Source of the DNA: Herbidospora daliensis
Lineage (GTDB): Bacteria; Actinomycetota; Actinomycetes; Streptosporangiales; Streptosporangiaceae
Reading direction: 5' to 3'
Assembly (NCBI RefSeq): GCF_001570585.1
Contig: NZ_BBXF01000006.1
Coordinates: 1-64,000 of the forward strand
DNA length: 64,000 bases
Part shown: piece by piece, positions 1 to 7,812 of the stretch
Position numbering within the stretch: the stretch's first letter is position 1
How the letters are laid out: each line of letters begins with the position of its first letter
Made by a program: the position numbers and the translations under genes
The notes under the pieces: model-generated
What the model was told of the DNA's origin: nothing
What the model saw: the letters and a program-made list of their open reading frames with translations, nothing else
The model's database searches: none

Positions 1-3000
1 TGCTGGTTGGCGGTGTCGAGGTCGCCTCGGGTGGTGAGCAGGTCGCCGATCATGTTGTGGGAGACGCTGAGGTCGCGTTGGGCCTGGGCGTTGCTGGGGT
101 CGGCGGCGGCGAGTTTCTCAATGGCGATGATCATGGTGTTGAGATGTGACGCTGCGGTTGTCAGATCGCCTGTGAGGATGTGGGCCTGCGCTTCTCGCTC
201 GAGGAGGAGTACGTGGTCACGCGTGATTTCGGTGAAGGTACTCGTAATCTCGCCAAGGAACGATGCGACTGACAGTTCGCCGGATTGGCCTGCCAGCATG
301 TCCGCCACGGCAAGGGCGAAGCCCGCCAGTTCGTCGATCTGATCTGTCGCTTCCAGGTGATGCGCGATCTCGAGCAGATCCGCATATCCGCCCCGCCCGT
401 GTGAGAACCGGTTGAAGCGCATCGCCAACGCGCGTCGATGACTGGCGGCCTCATCGGCTCGGTGCGCTACGAGGGCCGTGGCCGTCCACGTGTGGGTGAC
501 CACTTCGCCATCGGCGGTCGACATCAGCAGAGTCAGGTCGAGGAGTCGCTTCACCGCTGCGGCGACCACGGTGATGGCCCCTGCGGGATGCGTCTCGCCG
601 TGCACCGCCCAGACGACGTCCTCAACGCTCATGGGGGCGCGGGATATCGCGCACTGCAGCAGGACGGTCCTCTCTTCTGTGCTGAGCAGGCCCAACAACT
701 GCTCCAGCAGGATGTCTCTCGTCCCGAGCAGCACCGCCTCGTCGACCGCCGTGTCCAGTGTCGGCTTCGTGGTCAGGGTGATGTGGTGGTCTCTCGCCAG
801 CTTGCGCAGCTTGGTGGTGACCTCTTTGAGTTGGCCCCGGCCGTTGTTGAGCAGGGCGTTGACGAACTCCAGCAAGCGTGGGTGTCCGCCGATGGTGACC
901 ATCAAGGTCCGGCGGTCCTCGGGTGACAGGTCCCGCAGGGCGGGCAGTCGCAGCAGCATCCGGCGGAGTTCGGCGCGGCTGAGGGGTGGGATCGCCACGT
1001 CGACGAGGAAGTCGTCGTCCGGCAGCGGATAGCGGCAGGTCACCAGAAGGCGGCCACGGTGCGCCTGCCGGCAGAACTGGGCGAACGTCTCGGCGAATCC
1101 CTCGTCGGTGAACTTGCTGCCGTCAGCATTGAGGTTCTGTTCGAAGTCGTCGAAGACGATCAGTAGTCGGGCCTGGTGGAGAAGCCGGCCGATCACGCCG
1201 ATCTTGGTCGTGTCATCCGTCGCGGGGTCCATTAGGTGCCGCTGAACCTCGGGCCGGCCCTCGAAGGCGACGGCCACACTCTCGATCAGGCCGAGGGGGT
1301 TCCACAGTCCCTCGTGGACGACGGTGGTCCAGCCGTCGTCGCCGAGCCTGCTCATCGCGCGTCCGGCCACGGCGGTCTTACCGATGCCGCCGATCCCCGT
1401 CAGGACGACACCCGAGATGTCGCCGAGCTCTCGCACGCTCGGGTTGCCGCGCAGGACGTTCATAACGGTCCGGAGTTCGGGTCGGCGCCCTATCAGTGAA
1501 CCGATCGGGAGGGCGCGCACGCTGCCGCCCGCGGGCGGGTGGTTCGCGCGGGACAGAGGTCGCGCCGGGCCGGAGGTCGTCCGCAGTGGCGGGTCGTCCT
1601 GGGCGCAGAGCAGGGTGGCGATCCCGTATTCGGGGCGGCCCTTGTCCGTGGTGGCGCGGCGGCGGCGGCTTTCCAGTTCGCTTCGGGCGACGGCCAGCGC
1701 ATACGCAGGGGTGGTTTCGGGCTTGGCGGCCAGGGCGTTGTAGAAACGCCGCGCCAGGTCGGTGGCGTACACGTCGGAGACGGACGCCTGCATGGCCAGC
1801 ACCCGATCGGCTCCTTGGCGGATGAGGCCAGCGGCCAGCCCTTCGGCCCCGCCGGGTGCGGGGGCGGCGCCGGCGCAGGCGGACACCACGATCAGGGGGA
1901 GCGGGCAGGTTCCGGCGCGGAGGACCTCGACGAGGCCGTCGGTGTCGACGGGTTCGGGGCTGCCGTCCTCGTCGGACAGTTCCACTCCGAGGGGGTTGCC
2001 GTGGGCCGACAGGTGCAGGATGTGGTACTGATCTTGCTGGAGGGCGCGGATGATCTCGGCGGAGCTCGGCACCTCCAGGATCCTGACCTGGACCTGTTCC
2101 ATCTCCTGCACGTCGGCGACCGCGTCGAGGACCGCCTGCATCTCGGCCTCGACGTCGAGGGGGACGTTCCGGGTCGTGTTCTCGTCCGGGGCCGAAACGG
2201 CGACGAGGATCTTCAGCGGGCCGGAGAGTGGCGCCACCGCCGGGTGGCCGACGCCGGCGATCCGACGGCGCATCTGGACGCCGGGCATCGTGACCAGCGG
2301 GGTGCCGTTGAGGGTGATCAGCTCGTAGGGCAGGGTGCTCGATCCGGCATCGACGTCGCAGACGATTTCCACGACCGTGCCCAGCGCGGAGCCGGTCAGC
2401 AGGGTCGTGAGGTGGTCGACCGTCTCGTCGGACAGCAGCGTCCGCGCGAGCGCGCCGCCCGTCTGGAGCAGCCGCTGTTCGGCTTCGCCGCCCCTCAGCC
2501 CGAGGGCGTGCCACGCGTCGTCGACGCCGTAGGGGCGCCGGCTCTCGACCGTGCCGAGGACGGTCCCGGAGACGGTCGTCTCGCAGGTCAGCGTCGTGCC
2601 CTCCGAGCGCACCCGGAGGACCACCTCGTGCCGGAGCGGGATGGCGGGCAGGGGGCGCGGCAGGAGGCCGGGGGCGGTCAGCAGAGGCGGGTCGTAGGGG
2701 TTCAGGGGTCGGCCGAGCAGGTAGCGCAGGAGCCCTTCCGCTCCTGGAACCGTGAAGTCGGTGATCGTGTAGTAGGTGCGAGATTCGGCTGTGAGGAATC
2801 CGGGGATGTCGTCGATCCGCCCGCCCGGGAGGACCACCGACAGGAACTTCTTCCCGGCGTCGTCGGCCTGCCGGTTGAACTGGTGCTTGACCTCCCGGGC
2901 CTCCCAGCGCACCCCGCGCCGTTCGGTCGGCGGCGCATTCCCATCGGCGGCCCGGCGGTATTCGGCGGAGGCGATGACCAGCACGAAATCCGCATCGCGG

Positions 3001-3167
3001 ATCTGCGCGCTCATCCAGTCGGGCCAGAACTGCGGTTCTCTCGCCGCCGACTCGTCGAGCCTCGCGTCGACCCCGTTCGCGCGCAGGAACGCCCACAGAG
3101 TCCGCACCTGTTCTGCGTGGGCGGCGTCGTCATGGGCGTAGGAAATGAACACGCGCGGGTTGGTCAC
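1..3167 (-). CDS. SEFIR-CHAT-P-loop NTPase-TPR protein (partial, C-terminus beyond window)
   Basis: The reading frame is open from a GTG at 3167 to the left edge, about 1055 codons. Near the N-terminus (about residues 5-150) is a SEFIR/TIR-like domain, with FISYAHDD followed by a W-x2-W segment and ADFVLVIAS. A CHAT caspase-like domain follows, with the His in HLSAHG (H389) and the Cys in SACAG (C431) as the expected dyad. Next is an NB-ARC/STAND-like NTPase with Walker A GIGGIGKT (K597) and Walker B LLIVFDDFE near residue 670. The visible end looks like TPR repeats (AQRDLSVSHNMIG). Established: CHAT and TIR/SEFIR effectors joined to STAND NTPases and TPR sensors are described as bacterial conflict and programmed-death proteins. 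Inference: an NTP-gated sensor-effector acting in the cytoplasm. GTG 3167 has GGAG five bases upstream; GTG 3170 is also possible. The target is unknown. Confidence 0.85.
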   Translation of the reverse strand, partial: MTNPRVFISYAHDDAAHAEQVRTLWAFLRANGVDARLDESAAREPQFWPDWMSAQIRDADFVLVIASAEYRRAADGNAPPTERRGVRWEAREVKHQFNRQADDAGKKFLSVVLPGGRIDDIPGFLTAESRTYYTITDFTVPGAEGLLRYLLGRPLNPYDPPLLTAPGLLPRPLPAIPLRHEVVLRVRSEGTTLTCETTVSGTVLGTVESRRPYGVDDAWHALGLRGGEAEQRLLQTGGALARTLLSDETVDHLTTLLTGSALGTVVEIVCDVDAGSSTLPYELITLNGTPLVTMPGVQMRRRIAGVGHPAVAPLSGPLKILVAVSAPDENTTRNVPLDVEAEMQAVLDAVADVQEMEQVQVRILEVPSSAEIIRALQQDQYHILHLSAHGNPLGVELSDEDGSPEPVDTDGLVEVLRAGTCPLPLIVVSACAGAAPAPGGAEGLAAGLIRQGADRVLAMQASVSDVYATDLARRFYNALAAKPETTPAYALAVARSELESRRRRATTDKGRPEYGIATLLCAQDDPPLRTTSGPARPLSRANHPPAGGSVRALPIGSLIGRRPELRTVMNVLRGNPSVRELGDISGVVLTGIGGIGKTAVAGRAMSRLGDDGWTTVVHEGLWNPLGLIESVAVAFEGRPEVQRHLMDPATDDTTKIGVIGRLLHQARLLIVFDDFEQNLNADGSKFTDEGFAETFAQFCRQAHRGRLLVTCRYPLPDDDFLVDVAIPPLSRAELRRMLLRLPALRDLSPEDRRTLMVTIGGHPRLLEFVNALLNNGRGQLKEVTTKLRKLARDHHITLTTKPTLDTAVDEAVLLGTRDILLEQLLGLLSTEERTVLLQCAISRAPMSVEDVVWAVHGETHPAGAITVVAAAVKRLLDLTLLMSTADGEVVTHTWTATALVAHRADEAASHRRALAMRFNRFSHGRGGYADLLEIAHHLEATDQIDELAGFALAVADMLAGQSGELSVASFLGEITSTFTEITRDHVLLLEREAQAHILTGDLTTAASHLNTMIIAIEKLAAADPSNAQAQRDLSVSHNMIGDLLTTRGDLDTANQ

Positions 3168-3279
3168 CACAACTCCATTCGGCCCTTGGGTTGCTCACTT
3201 TAGGTGAGGAGAAGGCCTCATTGTGCAGTGTGCCGCGAAGTGTGAAACGTCGAGATAAATGCCAGATTTACGGTCGTTC

Positions 3280-3819
3280 CTAGACGGGGAATTCGGCCGC
3301 CATTCGCACCGCCTCGCCGAGTGGCGGCACATTCCATTCCGCGCGTTCCTCATCGGTCGTGCCGGGTTCCACGTCCCACAACCGGAACCCGTCGCCGTCC
3401 TCCACGTACTGGGTGCCGTAGTGCTGCGGCAGGCCCTGGTGCATCAGCCACCGGTCCATCGCCGCCGCCGCCAGCCACTTGGCCGGCCCGTAGCCCGCCA
3501 GCGCGCTCAGCCGGGCCAGCACGTGGGCCAGGTGGAAGTGCTCGACCAGATGGGAGTGCTGCAGGACCATCGCCGCGTTGTAGTAGTCGCGCGGCGACCG
3601 CACGTGCCCGCTCCCCAGCAGCCGCATCACCTTGGCGCGGCGGGCCTGGTCGCGTTCGAACGCGCCGTCGGCCGGCACGTCGCCGGTCCGGTCGGCCTGG
3701 TCGTCGGCGAACAGGCCGATGAGCACCGGGTTGTCGGGGGAATGGGCGTCGGGTGCGGGGAGCCGGTCAAGGACCAACGGCAGGTTGAACCGTTCTCCGA
3801 TCAACCGCAGGCTCGGCAT
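3280..3819 (-). CDS. DUF6624-like hypothetical protein
   Basis: This 179-aa soluble protein has no signal peptide or membrane segment. The central and C-terminal part carries a pattern I associate with DUF6624: a DYYNAAMVLQHS helix, then HLAHVLARLSAL, a KWLAAAAMDRWLMHQG segment and QHYGTQY. Function is unknown. It is transcribed toward the SEFIR-CHAT gene, with 112 bp between its stop and that gene's start, so co-transcription is possible but not shown. The family assignment is from memory of the motif and is moderately secure; the reading frame itself is convincing. Confidence 0.75.
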   Translation of the reverse strand: MPSLRLIGERFNLPLVLDRLPAPDAHSPDNPVLIGLFADDQADRTGDVPADGAFERDQARRAKVMRLLGSGHVRSPRDYYNAAMVLQHSHLVEHFHLAHVLARLSALAGYGPAKWLAAAAMDRWLMHQGLPQHYGTQYVEDGDGFRLWDVEPGTTDEERAEWNVPPLGEAVRMAAEFPV

Positions 3820-3859
3820 GCCCCCAGTGTGAACGGCCGCTTAGGTGGCGTCGAGGGTG

Positions 3860-4144
3860 TCAGTCGTCGTACTCGCGGGTGAACTTGACGATGCGGCCGT
3901 TCGAGATCGCGACGTACACGTCGTACTCCCAGTTGCCCTTCTCCAGTTCGATCTTCCAGGTGCGGTGGCCGTGCTCGTACTCGCGCTCGACGTCGCTCAC
4001 GTAGGCGCCGGGCACCTTCTTCTTCGCGATCTTCACCGCCTGGGCCTTCGTGACGGAGGCGGTGGTGGCGGCGACGGCCGGGGTGGCGGCGGCGGTCAGG
4101 CCGAGCACGGCGACCGCGGCGGCGAGTGCGTATCGGATTCTCAT
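3860..4144 (-). CDS. secreted PepSY-domain protein
   Basis: A 94-aa protein. It begins with MRIRYALAAAVAVLG and a hydrophobic stretch ending in AVA-A, a typical Sec signal peptide. The mature part has one PepSY-like unit: KAQAVKIAKKKVPGAY, then a strand-rich segment with TWKIELEKG and YDVYVAISNG. PepSY domains are thought to inhibit proteases or act as extracytoplasmic modulators. It lies 35 bp downstream of the sensor kinase gene on the same strand, an arrangement common for OmpR-type systems with small PepSY proteins, so it may be a sensory partner or target. The ATG at 4144 directly precedes the signal peptide; the longer in-frame extension upstream overlaps the kinase gene and is not credible. 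Confidence 0.8.
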   Translation of the reverse strand: MRIRYALAAAVAVLGLTAAATPAVAATTASVTKAQAVKIAKKKVPGAYVSDVEREYEHGHRTWKIELEKGNWEYDVYVAISNGRIVKFTREYDD

Positions 4145-4179
4145 GCCCTCAGACTCGCCGGATCGCCGATAGCGGCACG

Positions 4180-5400
4180 CTAAGACGTCACTAACGTCAG
4201 CACCACCCGCGCGCCGCCGCGCGGGGATCTCTCCAGGCGCGTCTCCGGTACGGTCCGGCGCACGATGTCCAGGCCCAGCCCGGTCGACCCGGCTCCGCTG
4301 TGGCCGCGTTCCAGGGCGGCGGGGCCGAAGCCGGGGCCGTCGTCCTCCACGACCAGTTCGCGGGGCGTCAGGCGTACCGAGAAGGAGACCCCTTCGTCGG
4401 TGTGGGCGAACACGTTCTCGAAGAGGGCGTCGAGGGCGGCGGCGAGGTCGGGGGCGGAGACGGGCACCTCGACGGGGTGCGGCGGGACGGTCACGGAGAA
4501 GGCGCGTTCCTGCTCCTCGGCCAGCACCGACCAGAACTCGGCCCGCTCGCGCACCACGACCGCCGCGTCGCACGAGCCCTTCTCCCGGGTGCGGCGGCGG
4601 GCGTCGAGGATCACCGAGGTGACGGCCTTCTCCAGCGCGTCGACGCGGGCGGCGATGCGGTCGGCCTCCGCCGGGTCGCGCAGCGACTCGGCCTCCAGGC
4701 GCAGCCCGGTCAGCGGGGTCCTGAGCCGGTGCGAGAGGTCGGCGACGGTCTCACGCTCCTCGGCCAGCAGTTCGCCGATGCGCCCGGCGAGGTGGTTGAG
4801 CGCCAGCCCGGCCGACCGCACCTCCGGCGGCCCGCCCGGCACCGCGCGGGCCTCCAGGTCGCCGCCGGCCAGCCGGTGGGACACCCGGGCCAGCGCGGTC
4901 GTCGGGCGGGTGATCGCGAGGGCCAGCCGGTCGGCCAGGGCCACGCCGAGCCCGATCAGCACCACCCCGAGCAGCAGCAGCCCGAGCCACGTCTCGCCGA
5001 CGCCGCGCGACAGGTCGCCGGAGGTCAGCGTCACCTGGACGACGCTCGTCCCGTTCGGCCCCTGCACCGCGACCAGGACCTCGCGTCCGCCCGACGGGGA
5101 GACGGCGGTGAAGCTGCGCCCGCGCCGGGCCAGCTCGACCGCCTCGGAGACCGGCCGCGTGCCGGGCGCGAAGACCGTGACGTCGTGGCCGCCCGCCGCC
5201 TCGGCGCGGCTGACGGCCAGCGCCAGGGTCGCCTCGTCGACGGTCCCGATCACCGCCCCGACCGACTGCGCCTCGGCCGTGGCCTGCGTGATCGCGTTGT
5301 TCTCGGCGGTCGCCCGCACCAGCAGGGCCAGCGGCACCAGCATCGCCACCAGCACGAGCGAGGTGGTCGCGGCCACCAGCAGCGCGAGGCGGCTCCTCAC
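4180..5400 (-). CDS. HAMP-domain sensor histidine kinase
   Basis: A 406-aa membrane kinase. TM1 (RLALLVAATTSLVLVAMLVPLALLV) starts at residue 4. An extracytoplasmic domain of about 130 residues follows, then TM2 (LGLLLLGVVLIGLGVAL), HAMP, a HisKA box with the phospho-acceptor in ADLSHRLRTPL, and an HATPase_c domain (N-box ALFENVFAHT, G1 VEDDGPGFG, G2 TGLGLDIV). It should autophosphorylate and pass phosphate to the OmpR-type regulator encoded just upstream. The GTG start overlaps that gene's TGA stop (GTGA), which indicates translational coupling; the longer ORF extending into the regulator gene is ignored. The signal sensed is unknown. Confidence 0.92.
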   Translation of the reverse strand: MRSRLALLVAATTSLVLVAMLVPLALLVRATAENNAITQATAEAQSVGAVIGTVDEATLALAVSRAEAAGGHDVTVFAPGTRPVSEAVELARRGRSFTAVSPSGGREVLVAVQGPNGTSVVQVTLTSGDLSRGVGETWLGLLLLGVVLIGLGVALADRLALAITRPTTALARVSHRLAGGDLEARAVPGGPPEVRSAGLALNHLAGRIGELLAEERETVADLSHRLRTPLTGLRLEAESLRDPAEADRIAARVDALEKAVTSVILDARRRTREKGSCDAAVVVRERAEFWSVLAEEQERAFSVTVPPHPVEVPVSAPDLAAALDALFENVFAHTDEGVSFSVRLTPRELVVEDDGPGFGPAALERGHSGAGSTGLGLDIVRRTVPETRLERSPRGGARVVLTLVTS

Positions 5401-6074
5401 GGCGACACCAGTTTGACCCCGACGCCGCGCAGGGTGTGCAGGTAACGCGGTTCCTGGGCGGTCTCGCCCAGCTTGCGCCGCAACCACGACAGGTGCACGT
5501 CGACGGTCTTGTCGGTGCCGCCGTAGGGCAGCTGCCACACCTCGATGAGCAGCTCGCGTTTGGTCACCACCTGCCCGGCCCGCGAGGCCAGGTAGAGCAG
5601 CAGGTCGAACTCGCGCGGCGTCAGGTCGAGCCGCCGCCCGTCGAGCAGCGCCTCCCGGCCGCGCGGGTCGACCCGCAGGCCGCCGACCGTCACGGTCGGG
5701 TCGCCCGCCGGGGAACCGGTCCGCCGCAGCACCGCCCGCACCCGCGCGTCGAGCTGGGCCGCCGTGAACGGCTTGACCAGGTAGTCGTCGGCCCCGGCGT
5801 CCAGCACCCGGACCGACTCGGCGTCGCCGTCGCGGGCGGTCGCCACGATGACCGGCACCGCCGAGACCGCGCGCAGCATGCGCAGCAGCTCGGCGCCGTC
5901 GAGGTCGGGCAGGCCCAGGTCCAGGACGACCAGGTCGGGCCGGTCGTCGAGGGCCATCCGCAGCCCGTCGAGCGCGGAGGCCGCCGACGCGACGGCGTGT
6001 CCTCTGTCGCGCAGGGCGCGGACCAGCGCGGTCCGGATCGTCACGTCGTCTTCGATGAGCAGCAGGCTGGCCAT
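5397..6074 (-). CDS. OmpR-family response regulator
   Basis: About 225 aa. The receiver domain has acidic residues IEDD near the N-terminus, the phospho-acceptor in VVLDLGLPD (about D52) and the conserved Lys in DDYLVKPF. A winged-helix Trans_reg_C domain follows, with LTPREFDLL, the recognition helix region KTVDVHLSWLRRKLG and a final LRGVGVKL. It is the first gene of the regulator-kinase-PepSY set and partners the overlapping kinase. I chose the ATG at 6074 because MASLLLIEDD is the canonical N-terminus; an upstream in-frame ATG at 6095 adds seven residues. Confidence 0.93.
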   Translation of the reverse strand: MASLLLIEDDVTIRTALVRALRDRGHAVASAASALDGLRMALDDRPDLVVLDLGLPDLDGAELLRMLRAVSAVPVIVATARDGDAESVRVLDAGADDYLVKPFTAAQLDARVRAVLRRTGSPAGDPTVTVGGLRVDPRGREALLDGRRLDLTPREFDLLLYLASRAGQVVTKRELLIEVWQLPYGGTDKTVDVHLSWLRRKLGETAQEPRYLHTLRGVGVKLVSP

Positions 6075-6170
6075 GGTGCCCGACACGCTAGCCAATGTCC
6101 GGTTCGACGGCGAAGGGCCTTAGCGTCGTGTTAACCCGGCCTTAGCCCAGGGAGAGGGAGGGTGGGCGGC

Positions 6171-6605
6171 ATGGATCGGCGTCTCGTCCTCGCGGTCGCG
6201 GGCTGGGTGGTCGCGGCGCTCGCGGCGACCGTCGCCGGGCTGGTCGTCATCGGCTCCTTCGGCGGCGCGTTCCGCGGGCCCGGCGACCAGGCGCTCTCGG
6301 CCGAGGCGGTGCGCCGCGAACTCGCGCTGCCCGCCCCCTCCGCCGCCCCGCGCCCCTCCGGCCCGTCACCCGCCGCGACGGCGAGCCGGGTCGTGTCGAC
6401 CGAAGGGGGCACGGTCGTCGTGTCCTGTACGGCCGGCCGCGCGCACCTCACCTCCTGGACCCCCGCCCAGGGCTGGCAGACCGACGACGTCGAGCCCGGC
6501 CCGGCCGCCCAGGCCAAGGTCAAGTTCGAACGGGGCGAGGCCGAGGTCGAGGTGGAGACCCACTGCGAGGGCGACGTGCCGCGGACCGTCGTCGGGACCG
6601 ACTAG
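6171..6605 (+). CDS. membrane-anchored hypothetical protein
   Basis: A protein of about 144 aa with one N-terminal hydrophobic segment (LVLAVAGWVVAALAATVAGLVVI) that could anchor it or act as a signal peptide. A Pro/Ala/Ser-rich linker and a small C-terminal domain with two cysteines (VVSCTAGRA and ETHCEGD) follow. It diverges from the response regulator gene, so it may belong to that regulon, which is inference from position only. The ATG at 6171 is preceded by a GGGAGG-like ribosome site; a GTG at 6162 is an alternative. Its stop codon shares CTAG with the stop of the convergent TetR gene. I do not recognise the family. Confidence 0.7.
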   Translation: MDRRLVLAVAGWVVAALAATVAGLVVIGSFGGAFRGPGDQALSAEAVRRELALPAPSAAPRPSGPSPAATASRVVSTEGGTVVVSCTAGRAHLTSWTPAQGWQTDDVEPGPAAQAKVKFERGEAEVEVETHCEGDVPRTVVGTD

Positions 6606-7165
6606 AGCAGCCCCTCGACCAGCGCCTCGACCACCTCGTCGGTGGAGGTCTCCGGATCGATCGGCACGGTCAGCCGGTCGAGCAGCAGCCCGTCGACGGC
6701 GTAGTGGAACAGCGCGATCTCGGCGGCCCCGCCGGGCAGCCCGGCCGCCTTGTTGTACGCCACGTCGGCCCGGAAGCCCTCCAGCAGCACGCCCCGCATG
6801 AGGTCGGCGACCTCGGGCCGCCGGGCCGCCTCCAGCCGCAGCTCGAACCAGGCCAGCGTGACCTCGGGATGGGCGCTCAACCGGCGCACGATGTCACGCA
6901 CGTGGCGGGCGAACGAGGCCCGGTCGGGCGGGTGGGAGGCCAGCTCGGCCAGCACCTCGGGAGCGGGTGCGAACCGTTCGCCGATGCGGGCGACCAGCCC
7001 TTCGAGCAGGTCGGCCCGGGAGCGGAAGTAGTTGGACGCCGTGCCGGTCGGGGCGCCGCACTCGGCGTCGACCGCCCGGTGGGTGAGCCCCCGCGAGCCC
7101 TCCCGGGCCAGCACCCTGATGCCGGCGTCGGCCAGCTCTGCCCGTCGTCCCGCGTTCCGCGCCAT
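6602..7165 (-). CDS. TetR-family transcriptional regulator
   Basis: A regulator of about 187 aa. The N-terminal HTH reads ELADAGIRVLAREGSRGLTHRAVD, then a turn and GTASNYFRSRADLLEGL, the classic TetR recognition helix and following helix. The C-terminal ligand and dimerisation domain is divergent, as usual. It is divergent from the RibD/DHFR-fold reductase gene at 7243, and the shared intergenic space holds a long inverted repeat (7182-7234) that is the likely operator, so it probably represses both itself and that reductase. The start at 7165 (MARNAGRRAEL) is preferred, since the upstream in-frame ATG would place coding sequence inside the operator. Confidence 0.9.
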   Translation of the reverse strand: MARNAGRRAELADAGIRVLAREGSRGLTHRAVDAECGAPTGTASNYFRSRADLLEGLVARIGERFAPAPEVLAELASHPPDRASFARHVRDIVRRLSAHPEVTLAWFELRLEAARRPEVADLMRGVLLEGFRADVAYNKAAGLPGGAAEIALFHYAVDGLLLDRLTVPIDPETSTDEVVEALVEGLL

Positions 7166-7181
7166 GACGACGAGGGTAGCG

Positions 7182-7234
7182 CAACCACGACGGCTGTAGT
7201 AGTTTCGAGCCAATCACTACACCTGCTGTGGTTG
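7182..7234. promoter_or_regulatory. candidate TetR operator (long imperfect inverted repeat)
   Basis: Arms 7182-7201 and 7215-7234 are symmetric about position 7208. The outer CAACCAC/GTGGTTG and the inner TGTAGT/ACTACA blocks pair perfectly; overall about 15 of 20 arm positions pair by eye. It fills the gap between the TetR start and the start of the divergent reductase, where an autoregulatory operator would be expected. Confidence 0.65.
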
Positions 7235-7242
7235 GAGCACTG

Positions 7243-7812
7243 ATGCGAGAACTCACCTATTACGTCGCCGTCTCGCTCGACGGCCGGATCTCCGGCCCCG
7301 CCGACGACTTCTCGGCGTTCCCGGTCGAGGGCGACCACATCGAGATGATCAAGCGCGACTACCGCGACACCATCGCCGGCGTCGGGCTGCGCATGCTCGG
7401 CCTCACCGCCGACGGGTCGCGCTTCGACACCACCCTGATGGGCTGGAACACCTACGCCGCGGGCTTCGCCCACACCCGCGACCCCTACCCGCACACCCGC
7501 CAGTACGTCTTCTCCCGCACCCGCGGCCCCGCCGACGTGCCCGACGGCATCACCCTCACCGGAGAGGACCCGGTCGAGGTCGTGCGGCGGCTCAAGAAGG
7601 AGGAGGGCACCGGCATCTGGCTCTGCGGCGGCGGCCTGCTCGCCGGGGCCCTCGCCGACGAGATCGACCGGCTGGTGCTGAAGGTCAACCCGGTCGTGCT
7701 GCACGACGGGGTGCCGCTGTTCGCCGGCCCCTACACCCCGCGCCCGTTCCGGCTGGAGCGCAGCACGCCCTACGACTCAGGCGTGGTGGTCAACGAGTAC
7801 GTCTACGGCTGA
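7243..7812 (+). CDS. RibD C-terminal/dihydrofolate reductase-like protein
   Basis: This 189-aa soluble protein has a RibD_C/DHFR fold: the N-terminal strand ELTYYVAVSLDGRISGP, a central TTLMGWNTY segment, then RQYVFSRT and a glycine-rich GIWLCGGGLLAGAL that would bind NADPH. Members of this group reduce small substrates, and the true substrate is seldom known; the name should not be read as folate metabolism. It is divergent from, and probably controlled by, the TetR gene through the shared palindrome. ATG 7243 follows TTGGAG; an upstream GTG would lie inside the operator. Its 3' end overlaps the convergent LCP gene by 10 bp. Confidence 0.85.
   Translation: MRELTYYVAVSLDGRISGPADDFSAFPVEGDHIEMIKRDYRDTIAGVGLRMLGLTADGSRFDTTLMGWNTYAAGFAHTRDPYPHTRQYVFSRTRGPADVPDGITLTGEDPVEVVRRLKKEEGTGIWLCGGGLLAGALADEIDRLVLKVNPVVLHDGVPLFAGPYTPRPFRLERSTPYDSGVVVNEYVYG

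Noticed and set aside
480-491. 12-bp match to the GGCCGTCCACGT part of repeat copy 3
   Set aside because: A short match in GC-rich coding DNA with no further similarity on either side.
1378-3096. Long antisense or off-frame ORF rich in Arg/Pro/Gly over the SEFIR-CHAT gene
   Set aside because: Composition (RRPRR runs, no domains) is that of GC-rich shadow frames. The overlapping frame codes for clear SEFIR, CHAT and NTPase motifs.
3195-3207. TCAC-N5-GTGA inverted repeat upstream of the SEFIR-CHAT gene as a regulator box
   Set aside because: Arms are only four bases and the orientation does not fit the developmental regulator consensus I know; too common by chance.
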